A DNA stretch of 64,000 nt from Vicinamibacteria bacterium (GTDB taxonomy: Bacteria > Acidobacteriota > Vicinamibacteria > Vicinamibacterales > UBA8438). Below the pieces are notes generated by a model. It was not told the origin of the DNA. It was given only the letters and a program-made list of their open reading frames with translations, and searched no databases. A program made the position numbers and the translations under genes. Shown here piece after piece: positions 8,788 through 19,991 of this stretch. The stretch is from contig JAJEEU010000007.1 of the NCBI GenBank assembly GCA_022820825.1, positions 33,118 through 97,117 on the forward strand, written 5' to 3'. The stretch's first letter is position 1, and each line of letters opens with the position of its first letter.

Positions 8788-11219
8788 GAGCTCGTGCTCC
8801 GCATCCGGAACGCCGGACTCCGGACGATCCCGAGGATGACCGACGACCAGCGGTAGTCGTCCGCGTCCGCTTCCCGCACGATTCCCCGGATCGCCGGGTA
8901 ATCATGGTATTCGATGGCGCGGCCGAGTGCATACGCCAGCAGCTTCTCGGTCACGGTTCTCACCAGCGGCTCCGGGTTGCCGGCGAGCATCTCCTTCAGC
9001 CCGGACAGGCCGTCGAAGGCGTCGCCGGTCGGCATGACGCCGTGCGCGTCGATCGGCGCATCTCCGTCGGTCGTGCGCCAGCGGCCTATCGCGTCGAACT
9101 GCTCCAGGGCGAAACCGAGCGGATCCATCGGCGCATGACAGCCCGCGCAGGCCGGGCTCCGCCGGTGCATCTCCAGCAGCTCGCGCACCGTGGCCGGCTC
9201 CCCGTGGTCCCCGCGCTCGGGGAACGAGGGCACGTCGGGCGGCGGTGGCGGCGGCGGCGCGCCGAGCAGGTTCTCGAGCACCCACTTGCCGCGCAGCACC
9301 GGCGACGTGCGGTTCGGATACGACGTGACCGTGAGCAGGCCGCCGTGCCCCAGCAGGCCGGCCCGCCGGCCGTCGAGCGTCACCTTGCGGAAGCGGCTGC
9401 CGTATACCCCGGGAATGCCGTAGTGCGCGGCCAGCCGTTCGTCGACGAACGTGTAGTCGGCCGCGATCAGGTCGACCACGGAGCGGTCCTCGCGCATGAT
9501 GCTCTCGACGAACAGCTCCGACTCGCGCTGGAAGGCGACCCTCAGGTTTTCGTCGAACGTCGGGAACAGGATCGGGTCGGGCTGCACGGTCGGGATGTTG
9601 CGCAGCAGCAGCCACTGCCCGGCGAAGTTGTCCACGAGCGCGCGGGACCGTTGGTCGCGCAGCATGCGGCGCACCTGGGTTTCCAGCACGTCGGGATCGG
9701 AGAGATTCCCGCGGATGGCCGCGTCGAGCAGCTCCTCGTCGGGGATGCTGCTCCACAGGAAGAACGAGAGCCGCGACGCCAGGGCGATGTCGCTCAGCGT
9801 GTACGCGGCGCCGGGCTCGGCCCCGGCGGGGTCGCGCTCGATGCGGAACAGGAACTCAGGATCGGTGAGCAGCCGCTGCAGCGCGAACTGGATGCCGGCC
9901 TCGAAGCCGTCCTGGCGCTCGCGCTCCCCGTAGAAGTCGAGCAGCAGATCGACGTCGGCGTCCGTCACCGGGCGCCGGTACGCCCGCCGGGCGAGCCGCT
10001 CCAGAATCTGCCGGGCGCAGGCCGCGGCGTCTGCGCCCGCGTCCGGGTGGCACGTGAAGATGGCCCGCCGGCTCGCGGTAATCCCCGGCCCGTCCACGGC
10101 GTACGGCCCGCCGATCTCGACGCTGCCGATGGCGGCGTTGCCCTGCCAGCGCTCGTTGATGGCCAGGGGGAAACCGGTCTGGCGCGGCTGCAGCACCCCC
10201 TCGGGCTCCCACAGCTTGCGCTCGAACGAGACGCCCACCACGCGCTCGCCCGCCTCCGCGCTGAACGTGACCTCCAGTTCCGCGTCCGCGCCGAGTACGT
10301 ACTGCTCCCAGTCGGGGTGTCCGAACAGCGGCGTGTTGCCGGCGAAGCTGGCCGGCGCGGCCGAGGCGTGCGGCGGCGCATCGCCGCCCACCGTGAACCG
10401 CTCGATCAGGCTCCCGTCGATCCGCACGTCGAGGTGCTGCGGCGTGCCGAGGCCACGGATGTAATCGGTGTAGGTACGCTGCAGGTGCAGCCTGATCGTG
10501 TACTCGCCGTCCACGGGGAAACGGTGGCGTATCGCGATACCGCCGCGCGAGCCGAACGGGAGGTCCTCGCTCAGCCGCTCGTCCTGGTACAGCAGCAGGG
10601 GGACATGGTGCGTGTCGACGCTCGGCACGGGAGGCGCGAACCCCACCGCAAGCCGGCTGATCCTGCGCGCCGCCGACAGGTAGCGCTCGAGCAGCGCCGG
10701 CGAGACCGACAGGACGGCGGCCATGTTGTCGAAGCCGTGCGCGTCGGAATCGTCGGCCGGCAGCAGCTCCGAGACGTCCGCGTCGACCTGCAGCAGGTCG
10801 CGGACGGCGTTGCGATACTCGGCCCGGTTGAGGCGGTGGAAAGTCTCGGTGCGCCCCACGCGCGGGTGGGCGGCCGCGGCGCCGTCGAGCGCGGTTTCGA
10901 GATAGGACACCAGCGCCAGCGCGTCTTCACGCTCGGGACGCGGCCGGCCCGGAGGCGGCATGGCGCCGACGCGCAGCTTGCGCGCCACCTGCTCCCAGAT
11001 GTGGCCGCTCTCGCCGACGGCCGCCGGATCGGCGGCATCGAGCTCCAGCCCGGCGGTGCGCAGCCGGCCGTTGTGGCAGGTGACGCAGTAGCGGTCGAGC
11101 AGCGCGCGGGCCGTCGCGGCGTCCGCCGAAGGCGCCCCCTGAGCCGCCGCTGCGGTCGGCGCAAACGACAGCGCGCCGGCGACCCCGAGCACCACGGGCG
11201 GGAGCAGTGTGGCTTTCAT
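8784..11219 (-). CDS. Di-haem DUF1587/1592/1595/1588/1585 protein, cassette 1
   Basis: The product has 811 residues with a cleavable signal peptide ending near AAAAQG. One CxxCH is near residue 47 (RYCVTCHNGR, DUF1587-like cytochrome part) and another is near the C-terminus (CAGCHAPMDPLGFALEQFD). Between them lies the usual DUF1592/1595/1588/1585 order, with LASRLSFFLWSSIPDEELL and a run of seven prolines before DVPSFPE. Family members are large periplasmic c-type cytochromes of unknown substrate, suspected to act in oxidative degradation. The gene is followed by DUF1552 with a 4-base overlap and is divergent from a secreted ankyrin gene at 11339. Confidence 0.93.
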   Translation of the reverse strand: MKATLLPPVVLGVAGALSFAPTAAAAQGAPSADAATARALLDRYCVTCHNGRLRTAGLELDAADPAAVGESGHIWEQVARKLRVGAMPPPGRPRPEREDALALVSYLETALDGAAAAHPRVGRTETFHRLNRAEYRNAVRDLLQVDADVSELLPADDSDAHGFDNMAAVLSVSPALLERYLSAARRISRLAVGFAPPVPSVDTHHVPLLLYQDERLSEDLPFGSRGGIAIRHRFPVDGEYTIRLHLQRTYTDYIRGLGTPQHLDVRIDGSLIERFTVGGDAPPHASAAPASFAGNTPLFGHPDWEQYVLGADAELEVTFSAEAGERVVGVSFERKLWEPEGVLQPRQTGFPLAINERWQGNAAIGSVEIGGPYAVDGPGITASRRAIFTCHPDAGADAAACARQILERLARRAYRRPVTDADVDLLLDFYGERERQDGFEAGIQFALQRLLTDPEFLFRIERDPAGAEPGAAYTLSDIALASRLSFFLWSSIPDEELLDAAIRGNLSDPDVLETQVRRMLRDQRSRALVDNFAGQWLLLRNIPTVQPDPILFPTFDENLRVAFQRESELFVESIMREDRSVVDLIAADYTFVDERLAAHYGIPGVYGSRFRKVTLDGRRAGLLGHGGLLTVTSYPNRTSPVLRGKWVLENLLGAPPPPPPPDVPSFPERGDHGEPATVRELLEMHRRSPACAGCHAPMDPLGFALEQFDAIGRWRTTDGDAPIDAHGVMPTGDAFDGLSGLKEMLAGNPEPLVRTVTEKLLAYALGRAIEYHDYPAIRGIVREADADDYRWSSVILGIVRSPAFRMRSTSS

Positions 11220-11253
11220 CAGGTTGCCCGTCGAAACCGGTACGACCGCTGAT

Positions 11254-11271
11254 CGTCGCCCATGGGCGACG
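11254..11271. promoter_or_regulatory. 18-base perfect palindrome in divergent promoter region
   Basis: CGTCGCCCA is followed by its exact complement TGGGCGACG, with no spacer. It sits in the 119-base gap between the divergent DUF1592 and ankyrin genes and could serve as a shared operator. No promoter boxes are obvious around it. Confidence 0.4.
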
Positions 11272-11338
11272 GGTTGTCAATTTGCGCGCCGGCGCAGGGC
11301 GTTGTCAGCACCGCCGGGACGCGGTAGCATCAGCCTGC

Positions 11339-12823
11339 ATGCCCGGATCGAGGCGTTCGGCGGCCGTCCGCGGCGTTGTCCTGGCCCTGGTCGGACTCGG
11401 TCTGCTTGCCGCCGCCGGAAGGGCGGCGGCGCAGCAGCCGGCCGCGGCGGACGCGGCAAAGCAGCAGGACTGGGCGGCCGTACAGGAGCTGCTGCGCAGC
11501 GGGGCGGACATCAATCTGACACAGGGCGACGGCGCCACGGCCCTCCACTGGGCGGTCTACTGGAATGACTCCGAGACCGTGCAGCTCCTGCTGGCGTCCG
11601 GCGTCGAGGCCGACGCCGCCAACGACCTGGGCGTCACGCCGTTGTGGCTGGCGGCCAACAACGGGAACGCGGCCGTGGTCGAAGCGCTCCTGGCCGGCGG
11701 CGCCGACCCGAACCTGGCGCTGCCCTCGGGCGAGACGGTGCTGATGACCGCATCGCGCACCGGAGACGCGGAAGTGGTGCGCGCGCTCCTGGCCCGGGGC
11801 GCCGATCCGCACGCTGCCGAGGGCGCGCACCTGCAGACAGCACTCATGTGGGCGGTGGCGCAGCAGCATGCGGAGGTCGTCCGCCTGTTGCTGGAGTCGG
11901 GTGCGCGCGTGGATGACCGCTCGCTTTCTTATCCGCAGGTCGTCAGCTCCTCCGGCAACGCGGATCCCAGCGGCGTGTTCGAGGTGCAGCAGGGCGGCTA
12001 CACGCCGCTGCTGTTTGCCGCGCGCCAGGGCGATCTGGCGTCGGCGCGCCTGCTGGTCGCGGCCGGCGCCGGCGTGGACGAGGCGGCGGCCAGCGGCACG
12101 ACGCCGCTGGTGGTGGCCGCCCACAGCGGCCACGGCGAGCTGGCGGCGTACCTGCTCGGCGCGGGCGCGGATCCGGACGCGACCGGCGCCGGCTACTCGG
12201 CGCTGCACGCGGCGGTGCTGCGGGGCGACCGGGAGCTGGTCGCCGCGCTGCTCGACCACGGCGCAAACCCTGATGCCGTCTTGACCCGCGGCAGCCCGGC
12301 GCGCCGGGTCAGCGCCGACTGGCGGCTCCCGCACCGCATGATCGGCGCCACGCCGTTCTGGACGGCCGCCTGGTTCCGCGAGCCGGACATCATGCGCCTG
12401 CTGGCGGCGCACGGCGCCGATCCGCTGGCGTCCGTCGGCGGCGAGTCGGCGGCTGTCGCCGCCATTCGGGGGCGCTACTCGCGGGGCCGCTTCGGGGTGG
12501 TGCGGCCACCCGCGGAGGTGGAGCAGCAAAACGCGGCCGACAGCGTGGCGGTGGCGATCGACGCCGGCGTCGACGTCAACGGCCGCCGGGAGAACGGCGA
12601 CACGGCGCTGCACCTGGCGGTCGCGCAACGCCTGGACCGCGTCATTGCCGCGCTCGCCGAACGCGGCGCGGATCTCGACGCGCGCAATGGAAACGGCGTC
12701 ACGCCACTCGGCCTGGCGCTGTCCAATGCAAGCGGCGCGGACGAGACCGGCGACAGCACGGTCACGCTGCTGCGCAGCCTCGGCGCAACCGACCCCGGCG
12801 GCGCCCCCGCCGCGGCCCGCTAA
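11339..12823 (+). CDS. Secreted ankyrin-repeat protein, cassette 1
   Basis: The product has 494 residues from the ATG at 11339, the first start followed by a signal peptide (VVLALVGLGLLAAAGRAAAQ). Roughly nine to ten ankyrin repeats follow, with DGATALHWAV and GVTPLWLAANNGN typical. Non-repeat insertions lie near residues 195-220 and 315-345 (RGSPARRVSADWRLPHRM). The same insertion pattern occurs in the paralogue at 58597 and partly in that at 48918, so these form one family rather than random ankyrin proteins. Ankyrin repeats bind proteins; a periplasmic location suggests a partner or scaffold for the divergent DUF1592/DUF1552 pair. That role is inference. Confidence 0.9.
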   Translation: MPGSRRSAAVRGVVLALVGLGLLAAAGRAAAQQPAAADAAKQQDWAAVQELLRSGADINLTQGDGATALHWAVYWNDSETVQLLLASGVEADAANDLGVTPLWLAANNGNAAVVEALLAGGADPNLALPSGETVLMTASRTGDAEVVRALLARGADPHAAEGAHLQTALMWAVAQQHAEVVRLLLESGARVDDRSLSYPQVVSSSGNADPSGVFEVQQGGYTPLLFAARQGDLASARLLVAAGAGVDEAAASGTTPLVVAAHSGHGELAAYLLGAGADPDATGAGYSALHAAVLRGDRELVAALLDHGANPDAVLTRGSPARRVSADWRLPHRMIGATPFWTAAWFREPDIMRLLAAHGADPLASVGGESAAVAAIRGRYSRGRFGVVRPPAEVEQQNAADSVAVAIDAGVDVNGRRENGDTALHLAVAQRLDRVIAALAERGADLDARNGNGVTPLGLALSNASGADETGDSTVTLLRSLGATDPGGAPAAAR

Positions 12824-12841
12824 GCAGGGCGCGGCGAAACT

Positions 12842-13993
12842 CTACAGCCCCCCGGCGCACGCCGCGGTGAGCCCGACTGCTTCTACCCGTTTCTCCAGGG
12901 CGAAGCGGGAGCCTCCCGGAAACACGACATACAATCGATCGAGCCGCAGGTCGTCCAGCGCGGACCGCATCGACCGCGTAAGGCGCGGCGCGCTGGTGCG
13001 CTTGAACTCGAACCCGATTCGACGTCCCTCCCTGAAGGCCAGCAGATCGAGCTCCGCCCCCTGCTGCGTCGCCCAGTAGTGGCACTCGTCCCAGGCGACG
13101 CCCAGAATGCGCACGATTTCCTGCATCGCGAAGCCTTCCCAGGAAGCCCCGGCCTTCGGGTTTCCGAGCAGCGCCGGCTCGGCATCGAGCGCGAGCAGCG
13201 TGTGCAGCAGTCCGCTATCCGCGACGTAGACCTTCGGCGCCTTGACCTGTCGCTTCTTCAGGTTCTCGTACCAGGGCGGGATCCGGCGCACGACCAGCGC
13301 ATCGACCAGATGATCGAGGTAAGTGTTGATAGTTGGACCCGACAGCCCGAGCGCGCGGCCGATCTCCGAGTTGTTCCACCGATTGCCGTGGTAGTGGGCG
13401 ACCATCGTCCAGAAACGGCGCATGGTCGTTGCGGCGACGGATACCCCGAGCTGCGGCAAGCCGCGTTCGAGGAATGTTCGAATGAACTCGCGCCGCCAGC
13501 GCACGCTGGCAGCCTCCCCGGGGGCCAGGAACGAACGCGGAAACCCGCCGCGCACCCAGAGCCGGTCGATGGAGTCGGTTCCCGTTTCGTTGATGCGGAA
13601 GGGTGGCAGCTCGTGGTACGCGATGCGGCCGGCCAGCGTCTCCGAGGACTGGCGGAGCAGGTCGGGTCCGGCGCTCCCGAGCACGAGGAACCGGGCCGCG
13701 TTCCCCGGCCGGTCCACGAGGACGCGCAGCAATTCGAACAGTCCCGGCTGGCGCTGGACCTCGTCGATGACAACGAGTCCCCGCAGGGGTTCGAGCGCCA
13801 GCTTCGGGTCCGAGAGCCGCGCTTCGTCGGTCGGGTCTTCGAGATCGAACGACGTGACCGGCTGCGCCGTCGCGGCGACCACGCTCCGAGCGAGCGTCGT
13901 CTTGCCGACCTGCCGCGCACCTACGAGGCCGACGACAGGAAACCGATCGAGAAGGGCGCGAACCGCTGCCGCATGGTCATCGCGGGAAACCAC
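12842..13993 (-). CDS. AAA_14 / DUF4143 family ATPase
   Basis: The product has 383 residues from a GTG start. Walker A is near residues 26-33 (GARQVGKTT) and Walker B is VVIDEVQR. The C-terminal half carries the DUF4143 region with a winged-helix-like segment (NNSEIGRALGLSGPTINTYL) and a nuclease-like end (QQGAELDLLAFREGRRIGFEFK). Family members are common, scattered ATPases of unknown role, often horizontally moved. The E-x-D and E-x-K residues of the last part fit a PD-(D/E)XK-like fold. It is transcribed alone, behind a strongly AT-rich inverted repeat. The GTG lies only 7 bases after a TAATAT box, so the message may be nearly leaderless. Confidence 0.88.
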   Translation of the reverse strand: MVSRDDHAAAVRALLDRFPVVGLVGARQVGKTTLARSVVAATAQPVTSFDLEDPTDEARLSDPKLALEPLRGLVVIDEVQRQPGLFELLRVLVDRPGNAARFLVLGSAGPDLLRQSSETLAGRIAYHELPPFRINETGTDSIDRLWVRGGFPRSFLAPGEAASVRWRREFIRTFLERGLPQLGVSVAATTMRRFWTMVAHYHGNRWNNSEIGRALGLSGPTINTYLDHLVDALVVRRIPPWYENLKKRQVKAPKVYVADSGLLHTLLALDAEPALLGNPKAGASWEGFAMQEIVRILGVAWDECHYWATQQGAELDLLAFREGRRIGFEFKRTSAPRLTRSMRSALDDLRLDRLYVVFPGGSRFALEKRVEAVGLTAACAGGL

Positions 13994-14006
13994 GCGGGTT
14001 ATATTA

Positions 14007-14041
14007 CATGAAAATTTAAAATAGAAGTTTAAATTTTCATG
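14007..14041. repeat. 14-base perfect inverted repeat at the ATPase promoter
   Basis: CATGAAAATTTAAA (14007-14020) and its exact complement TTTAAATTTTCATG (14028-14041) flank a 7-base spacer. The stretch is nearly all A and T in otherwise GC-rich DNA and ends 14 bases before the ATPase start codon. It may be an operator or a mobile-element relic; as a terminator it would have to serve transcription arriving from the right. Confidence 0.75.
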
Positions 14042-14114
14042 GTTGTAGCCGGACCTTGCGTCTCATACTGGCGTAGCGTTTCGATCGGCGCCGCGCGGGT
14101 TCAGCCACGGCCGC

Positions 14115-16106
14115 CTACGGGAGCGCCAGGGCGACGTACTCGCTGGGCATGTCCTCCCAGCCGAGGGTGAGGACGATGTACTGCCGGCCGTCGACCATGT
14201 AGCTCATCGGCGCGGCGGTCGTGGCCCCCGGCAGCTCCTTCTCCCAGACGACGTCGCCCGTCAGCTTGTCGTAGGCGCGGAACAGCTTGCCGCCGGCCCC
14301 GCCCCAGATCGGGTTCAGCGCGATGATGCCGTCCCGGCCGCCTTCGCCCAGGAACACGAGCGACTTCGTCACGAGCGGCGAGACGCGCCCGGGCTGGCCC
14401 AGCGGGGGCAGGTTCAGGTGGCGCAGCGCCGGGTGGTCGCGCGGCCCGTCGCCGTTGGCCTTCGACCACAGGATCTCGCCCTTGTTGAGATCGATGGCGA
14501 CCAGCCGGCCGTAGGGCGGCTTGAAGAGCGGCAGCTCCCGTGGACCGGCTATCGGATCGACCGAATGCAGCACCAGGCGCATGTCGGAGCGGGGGTGCTC
14601 GGAAGGCACGATGCCGAGCACCGACTCGCTGTGCACGGACGGCACGTAGAGGATTCCGGTTTCCGGGTCGACCGCCGCGCCGCCCCAGTCCGCGCCGCCG
14701 ACGACGCCCGGCGCCATCAGCGTGCCCTTCTTGCCGCCGGGCGACTCGTCGATCAGCGACGGGGCCGTGAAGAGCGGTCCGGTCACGTACTGCTCGAAGA
14801 TCTCCAGCGCCTCCTGCCGGAGCTCGGGGGTGAAGTCCATCAGGTCGTCGACGCTCGTCCCCTGCTGGTCGAACGGCGGAGGTTTGGTCGGAAACGGCTG
14901 CGTCGCCGCGTACCACTCGCCCGGAATGTCCCCCGGCTCCACGGGACGCTCCTCGATCGGCCAGATCGGTTCCCCGGTGACGCGGTCGAAGACGTAGGTG
15001 AACGCCTGCTTGCTGACGGCGGCCAGCGCCTTGACCGGCTCGCCGCGGCCGTCCACGCGGATGTCGACGACGTTCGGCGCCGCCGGGAAGTCGTAGTCCC
15101 ACAGGCCGTGGTGCACCGCCTGGAAGTGCCAGATGCGCTCGCCGGTGCGCGCGTCGACGCAGACGATGCTCTCCGCGAACAGGTTGTCGCCCGGCCGGTA
15201 GCCGCCGTAGTAGTCGTTGGTCGGCGTCGACAGCGGCAGGTAGACGTAGCCGAGCTCCTCGTCCGCGCTCGCCCACGCCCACATGTTGGTATGCCCGGTG
15301 TATTCCCACGATGGCCGGTCCTGGTCGATCGCGGTCAGCCAGGTCTCGTTGCCGAACTCGCCCTCCTGCGGGACCGTGCGGAAGAGCCACACCTGCTCGC
15401 CGGTACGGACGTCGAAGCCGCGCACATCGCCGGGCGCCGCCAGCTTCATGGCCGGCTGTTGCGGGCTGACGATGTCCCGGACCGAGGAGCCGAGCACCAC
15501 GACGTCGTTGACGACGATCGGCGGCGAGCCCCAGCCGAAGGTCTCGACAGGGCGGTGGTAGCCCTTGCGCAGGTCCACCTCGCCGCCCTCGCCGAAGTCG
15601 GGGAAGCGCTCGCCCGTGCGCGCGTCGAGCGCCACGAGGTACGCGCCGACTACCGCCAGCACGCGCGCTTCGCCGGTATTGGCGTCTCGCCAGTACGCCA
15701 CGCCGCGCGTCTGGCGCACGCGCTGGAACGGCTCGCCGTCGCGGTCCGGCGGCTCGTCGAACCAGAGCACCTCGCCCGTCTTTGCGTCGAGCGCCGCCAC
15801 CGTCCCGAGGCCGCTGCTGATGTAGAGGCGTCCGTCCGCCATCAGCGGCGTGTTCTGCGAGGCTATCGAGGCCTCGATGTCACGGTCTCCGCGGATCGCG
15901 TCGGGCAGCACCGACTGGCGCCAGACGATCTCCAGGTCGCCGACGGTGTCCTTGTTGATCTGATCCAGCGGGGAGTACTTGGTGCCGGCGACGTCAGAAC
16001 CGTAGGACCGCCATTCCACCTGCTGGGCGTAGGCCGGCGCCGGTGTGGCGGCTACGGCCGCGGCCAGCGCCAGCAGCGCTGCCGTATGCGCGAGATTCGT
16101 CCGCAT
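14115..16106 (-). CDS. PQQ-dependent dehydrogenase, soluble glucose/sugar type
   Basis: The product has 663 residues with a signal peptide ending at PAYAQQ. It starts with WRSYGSDVAGTKYSPLDQIN, the usual opening of quinoprotein glucose-dehydrogenase-like propellers, and shows repeated Ala-x-Asp-x-x-Thr-Gly-Glu blades (ALDAKTGEVLWF, DVRTGEQVWLF). The motif HHGLWDYDFPAAP carries the probable catalytic Asp. There are no membrane segments as in the E. coli membrane enzyme and no fused cytochrome c. It should oxidise a sugar or alcohol in the periplasm and pass electrons to a cytochrome; the substrate cannot be read from sequence. No PQQ synthesis genes are in the window. Confidence 0.88.
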   Translation of the reverse strand: MRTNLAHTAALLALAAAVAATPAPAYAQQVEWRSYGSDVAGTKYSPLDQINKDTVGDLEIVWRQSVLPDAIRGDRDIEASIASQNTPLMADGRLYISSGLGTVAALDAKTGEVLWFDEPPDRDGEPFQRVRQTRGVAYWRDANTGEARVLAVVGAYLVALDARTGERFPDFGEGGEVDLRKGYHRPVETFGWGSPPIVVNDVVVLGSSVRDIVSPQQPAMKLAAPGDVRGFDVRTGEQVWLFRTVPQEGEFGNETWLTAIDQDRPSWEYTGHTNMWAWASADEELGYVYLPLSTPTNDYYGGYRPGDNLFAESIVCVDARTGERIWHFQAVHHGLWDYDFPAAPNVVDIRVDGRGEPVKALAAVSKQAFTYVFDRVTGEPIWPIEERPVEPGDIPGEWYAATQPFPTKPPPFDQQGTSVDDLMDFTPELRQEALEIFEQYVTGPLFTAPSLIDESPGGKKGTLMAPGVVGGADWGGAAVDPETGILYVPSVHSESVLGIVPSEHPRSDMRLVLHSVDPIAGPRELPLFKPPYGRLVAIDLNKGEILWSKANGDGPRDHPALRHLNLPPLGQPGRVSPLVTKSLVFLGEGGRDGIIALNPIWGGAGGKLFRAYDKLTGDVVWEKELPGATTAAPMSYMVDGRQYIVLTLGWEDMPSEYVALALP

Positions 16107-16175
16107 GGTGCCTCTCGAGAGATTGGTGTCCGCCGTCCGTCTCCGTGGACGGCCATTGTTTCACGGACGCGTACG

Positions 16176-16592
16176 TCAGGGGTAGCGCGACTGCATGTGT
16201 TCGAAGGACGCGGCGATCAACCGCCGCAGGGCGGCAACGTCGACGTCCGCGAGCTTGTTGACGTACAGGCACGACGCGCCCTTGCGGTACTTGCCCAGCG
16301 CGGCCAGCAGGGCGTCGTATTCGGGAAAGCCCGCCGGAAGGTAGAGCGACAGGCTCTGCTTGCGGGGTGAGAACCCGACCAGGAAGAAGTCGCCTTCCCG
16401 GCCGGACTCGTAGCGGTAGTGGTAATCGCCGAAGCCGATGATGCTGGGGCCCCACATCTCGGGCTCGAGCCCCGTGACCTCGCGCATCATCCGCAGCAGC
16501 GCGCGGCCGTCCTCCCGGCGCCGCGGGTGCTCGACGGCGGCGAGGAAGGCGTCCACGCTGGCGCCGGTCTTCTGCGTCTTGTTGTCCGCCAT
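16176..16592 (-). CDS. DUF1801 (YdhG-like) protein
   Basis: The product has 138 residues and no signal peptide. The motif GFGDYHYRYESGREGDFF and the later CLYVNKLADVDVAALRRLI match DUF1801 proteins, small cytoplasmic proteins with an alpha/beta fold of uncertain function. The length is typical of the family. It lies between a PQQ dehydrogenase and a BON protein, with short gaps of 69 and 18 bases. Gene order suggests it may be read with the BON gene upstream. No role can be assigned from context. Confidence 0.85.
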   Translation of the reverse strand: MADNKTQKTGASVDAFLAAVEHPRRREDGRALLRMMREVTGLEPEMWGPSIIGFGDYHYRYESGREGDFFLVGFSPRKQSLSLYLPAGFPEYDALLAALGKYRKGASCLYVNKLADVDVAALRRLIAASFEHMQSRYP

Positions 16593-16610
16593 GCCGCCGC
16601 CGGACCGTCG

Positions 16611-17354
16611 CTAACGGAGCTTCTGCAGGCGGTTTTCCACCCGCAGCACGCCCTGCGTCTGGGCCACGATGCGCTGCATCTCGAGCAGCTCGATCTGGCC
16701 CTGCACGTAGCCGACCAGCAGGACGATGCCGTTGTTGATGACGATGTGGAACGGCGGATTCGGCATCATGACGAGCCGCTCGAAGTGGGTGTTGCGCGCA
16801 AGCTGCCGGATGATCGATCTGCGCAACCGGTTGTCACCCTGGGAGGGTGACAGTATCTCGATGTTGTTCTGCACGTCCTGCACGCCGTCGATCTTCGCCA
16901 CCCGCTCGAAGAGGTCGCCCGACTTGTCGCGGTCCGGCGTCACCCAGCCGGCGATCGTCACGTTGCCGTCGTTGACGTTGCCGGTGATGAAGTCCCAGAT
17001 CGTGTAGTGCGGATAGCGCTGTACCTGCTTGGAGAATTCCTCCGCGATGTCGTTGTCGCTCTGCCGCTCGGGCAGCTCCAGCTCGCTGACGACGGTTTCG
17101 ATGCCGTCCACCTCCAGCGCCCGCGTGATGGCCCGATGCTTGTCCCAGAACGACTCGACGATGCCGGTCAGCGTCGCCTCGCTGCCCTCGACCGACACCT
17201 CGATGTGGCGCAGGTCGCGCACGTCGTGCACCGACTCGCGCACCTCGCGCTCCAGTCCCGGCGGGGCCTGACCCGCCTCGGCCGGCCGGTCCGCCAGCAG
17301 GGTGAACGACGCCGCGCACGCCACGACGGCCGCCGGAACGATCAGCATTCTCAT
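16611..17354 (-). CDS. Periplasmic BON-domain protein
   Basis: The product has 247 residues from the ATG at 17354, which has GAGGAC five bases before it; the frame is open far upstream, but that part overlaps the divergent kinase gene and looks non-coding. A signal peptide is followed by BON domains: residues about 40-95 (HIEVSVEGSEATLTGIVES), about 125-165 (NDGNVTIAGWVTPDRDK) and about 180-245 (FHIVINNGIVLLVGYVQGQ). BON domains bind phospholipid or other envelope ligands in OsmY- and BamE-like contexts. The protein probably acts in envelope maintenance. Its start lies about 105 bases from the start of the divergent kinase. Confidence 0.85.
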   Translation of the reverse strand: MRMLIVPAAVVACAASFTLLADRPAEAGQAPPGLEREVRESVHDVRDLRHIEVSVEGSEATLTGIVESFWDKHRAITRALEVDGIETVVSELELPERQSDNDIAEEFSKQVQRYPHYTIWDFITGNVNDGNVTIAGWVTPDRDKSGDLFERVAKIDGVQDVQNNIEILSPSQGDNRLRRSIIRQLARNTHFERLVMMPNPPFHIVINNGIVLLVGYVQGQIELLEMQRIVAQTQGVLRVENRLQKLR

Positions 17355-17459
17355 GATGTCCTCATTTCTATCACAGACCGCCGCGGCAGTTCCTGCGTTT
17401 GCCGGTCCTGCTAGTGTCTTATGCAAGGCGGAGGCCATCTGCGGCGGAGGGAAGAACGC

Positions 17460-19001
<1,542 letters not shown>

Positions 19002-19991
19002 TGGCCTCGGCGGCCGGCGAGTCGGGCCAGACCGGACGCGCCGCGGCCACGTAGCCGGCGTGCGCGAGCTGGCTCTGGAAGTACGCGGTCTGCGCCGCGT
19101 AGAAGACCAGCTTCACCGCCAGCCGCGCCGCTATGTACGCCTGGCCCACGATCAGCGTCAGCCACACCCATCCACCGCCGCCGGACGCGCCGGGAGCCAC
19201 GGCGGCGTAGACGGCCAGCACCAGGACGAACAGCAGGCTGGTGAGCAGGTAGAGACCCAGCGTGGCGCCGGGTCGGCGCCGCACGAAGCGGCCGGCCGCC
19301 AGCAGCGCCCCGATGACGCTGCGGCGATCCTCCACCACGATGCGGATCTTGACGTAGTCGAACAGCATGTTGACGGGCAGCAGCACGGCGGCGAACAGCA
19401 GGTACAGCGCGATGCGGATCAGGAACGCGGTGCGTTCGACGGTGACGTCGCGTGTTGCCGCGCCGTACAGGTCGTCGAACAGCCAGCCATGCAGCAGGCC
19501 GAACAACGCCCAGTAGGCGATGCCGGCAACGACGGCAAGGCGGGAGAAGCGGAAGAAGTGGACGCCGCAGGCGGAGAAGAATTCGGCCGCAGTGACCCGC
19601 CTGCAACGCGCCAGCCGATCGAGGATGCCGCCGATCAGGAAGGCCCAGACGGCGATGTACAGCGCGACCAGCGCGAGGAGGGCGGCCGGCGGCCCGTTGC
19701 CGTCGGCCAGCGCGCTCAGGTTGGCCAGCGGCGCGGCGAAGCCGATGATCGACGGCGCGAACGTGCGCTCGAGCCCCTCGGCCTGCGCCTGGAACTCCTC
19801 CCACCACGACCAGTGGACCCCCTCCGCGACCTGGTCCGCCGCGGCGCTGGCGCCGAGGTGCGACTCGATCGCCCCGTGCAGCGCCAGCGCGAGCGGGGCC
19901 GCCAGCAGCAGCGTCGCCAGGTAAACGCCGGCCAGCAGGGCCGGCGCCCCCGCAACGCGGCCGATGCCGTCGCGCAACGCTTGCCAGACCA

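Noticed and set aside
8904..11252. 782-codon plus-strand frame across the DUF1592 gene
   Set aside because: It mirrors the real coding frame of a full-length conserved protein and has no recognisable domain or signal.
11339..12823. Ankyrin repeats considered as a tandem DNA repeat or CRISPR-like array
   Set aside because: The periodicity is at protein level (about 33 residues) with diverged DNA; there are no identical repeats and spacers.
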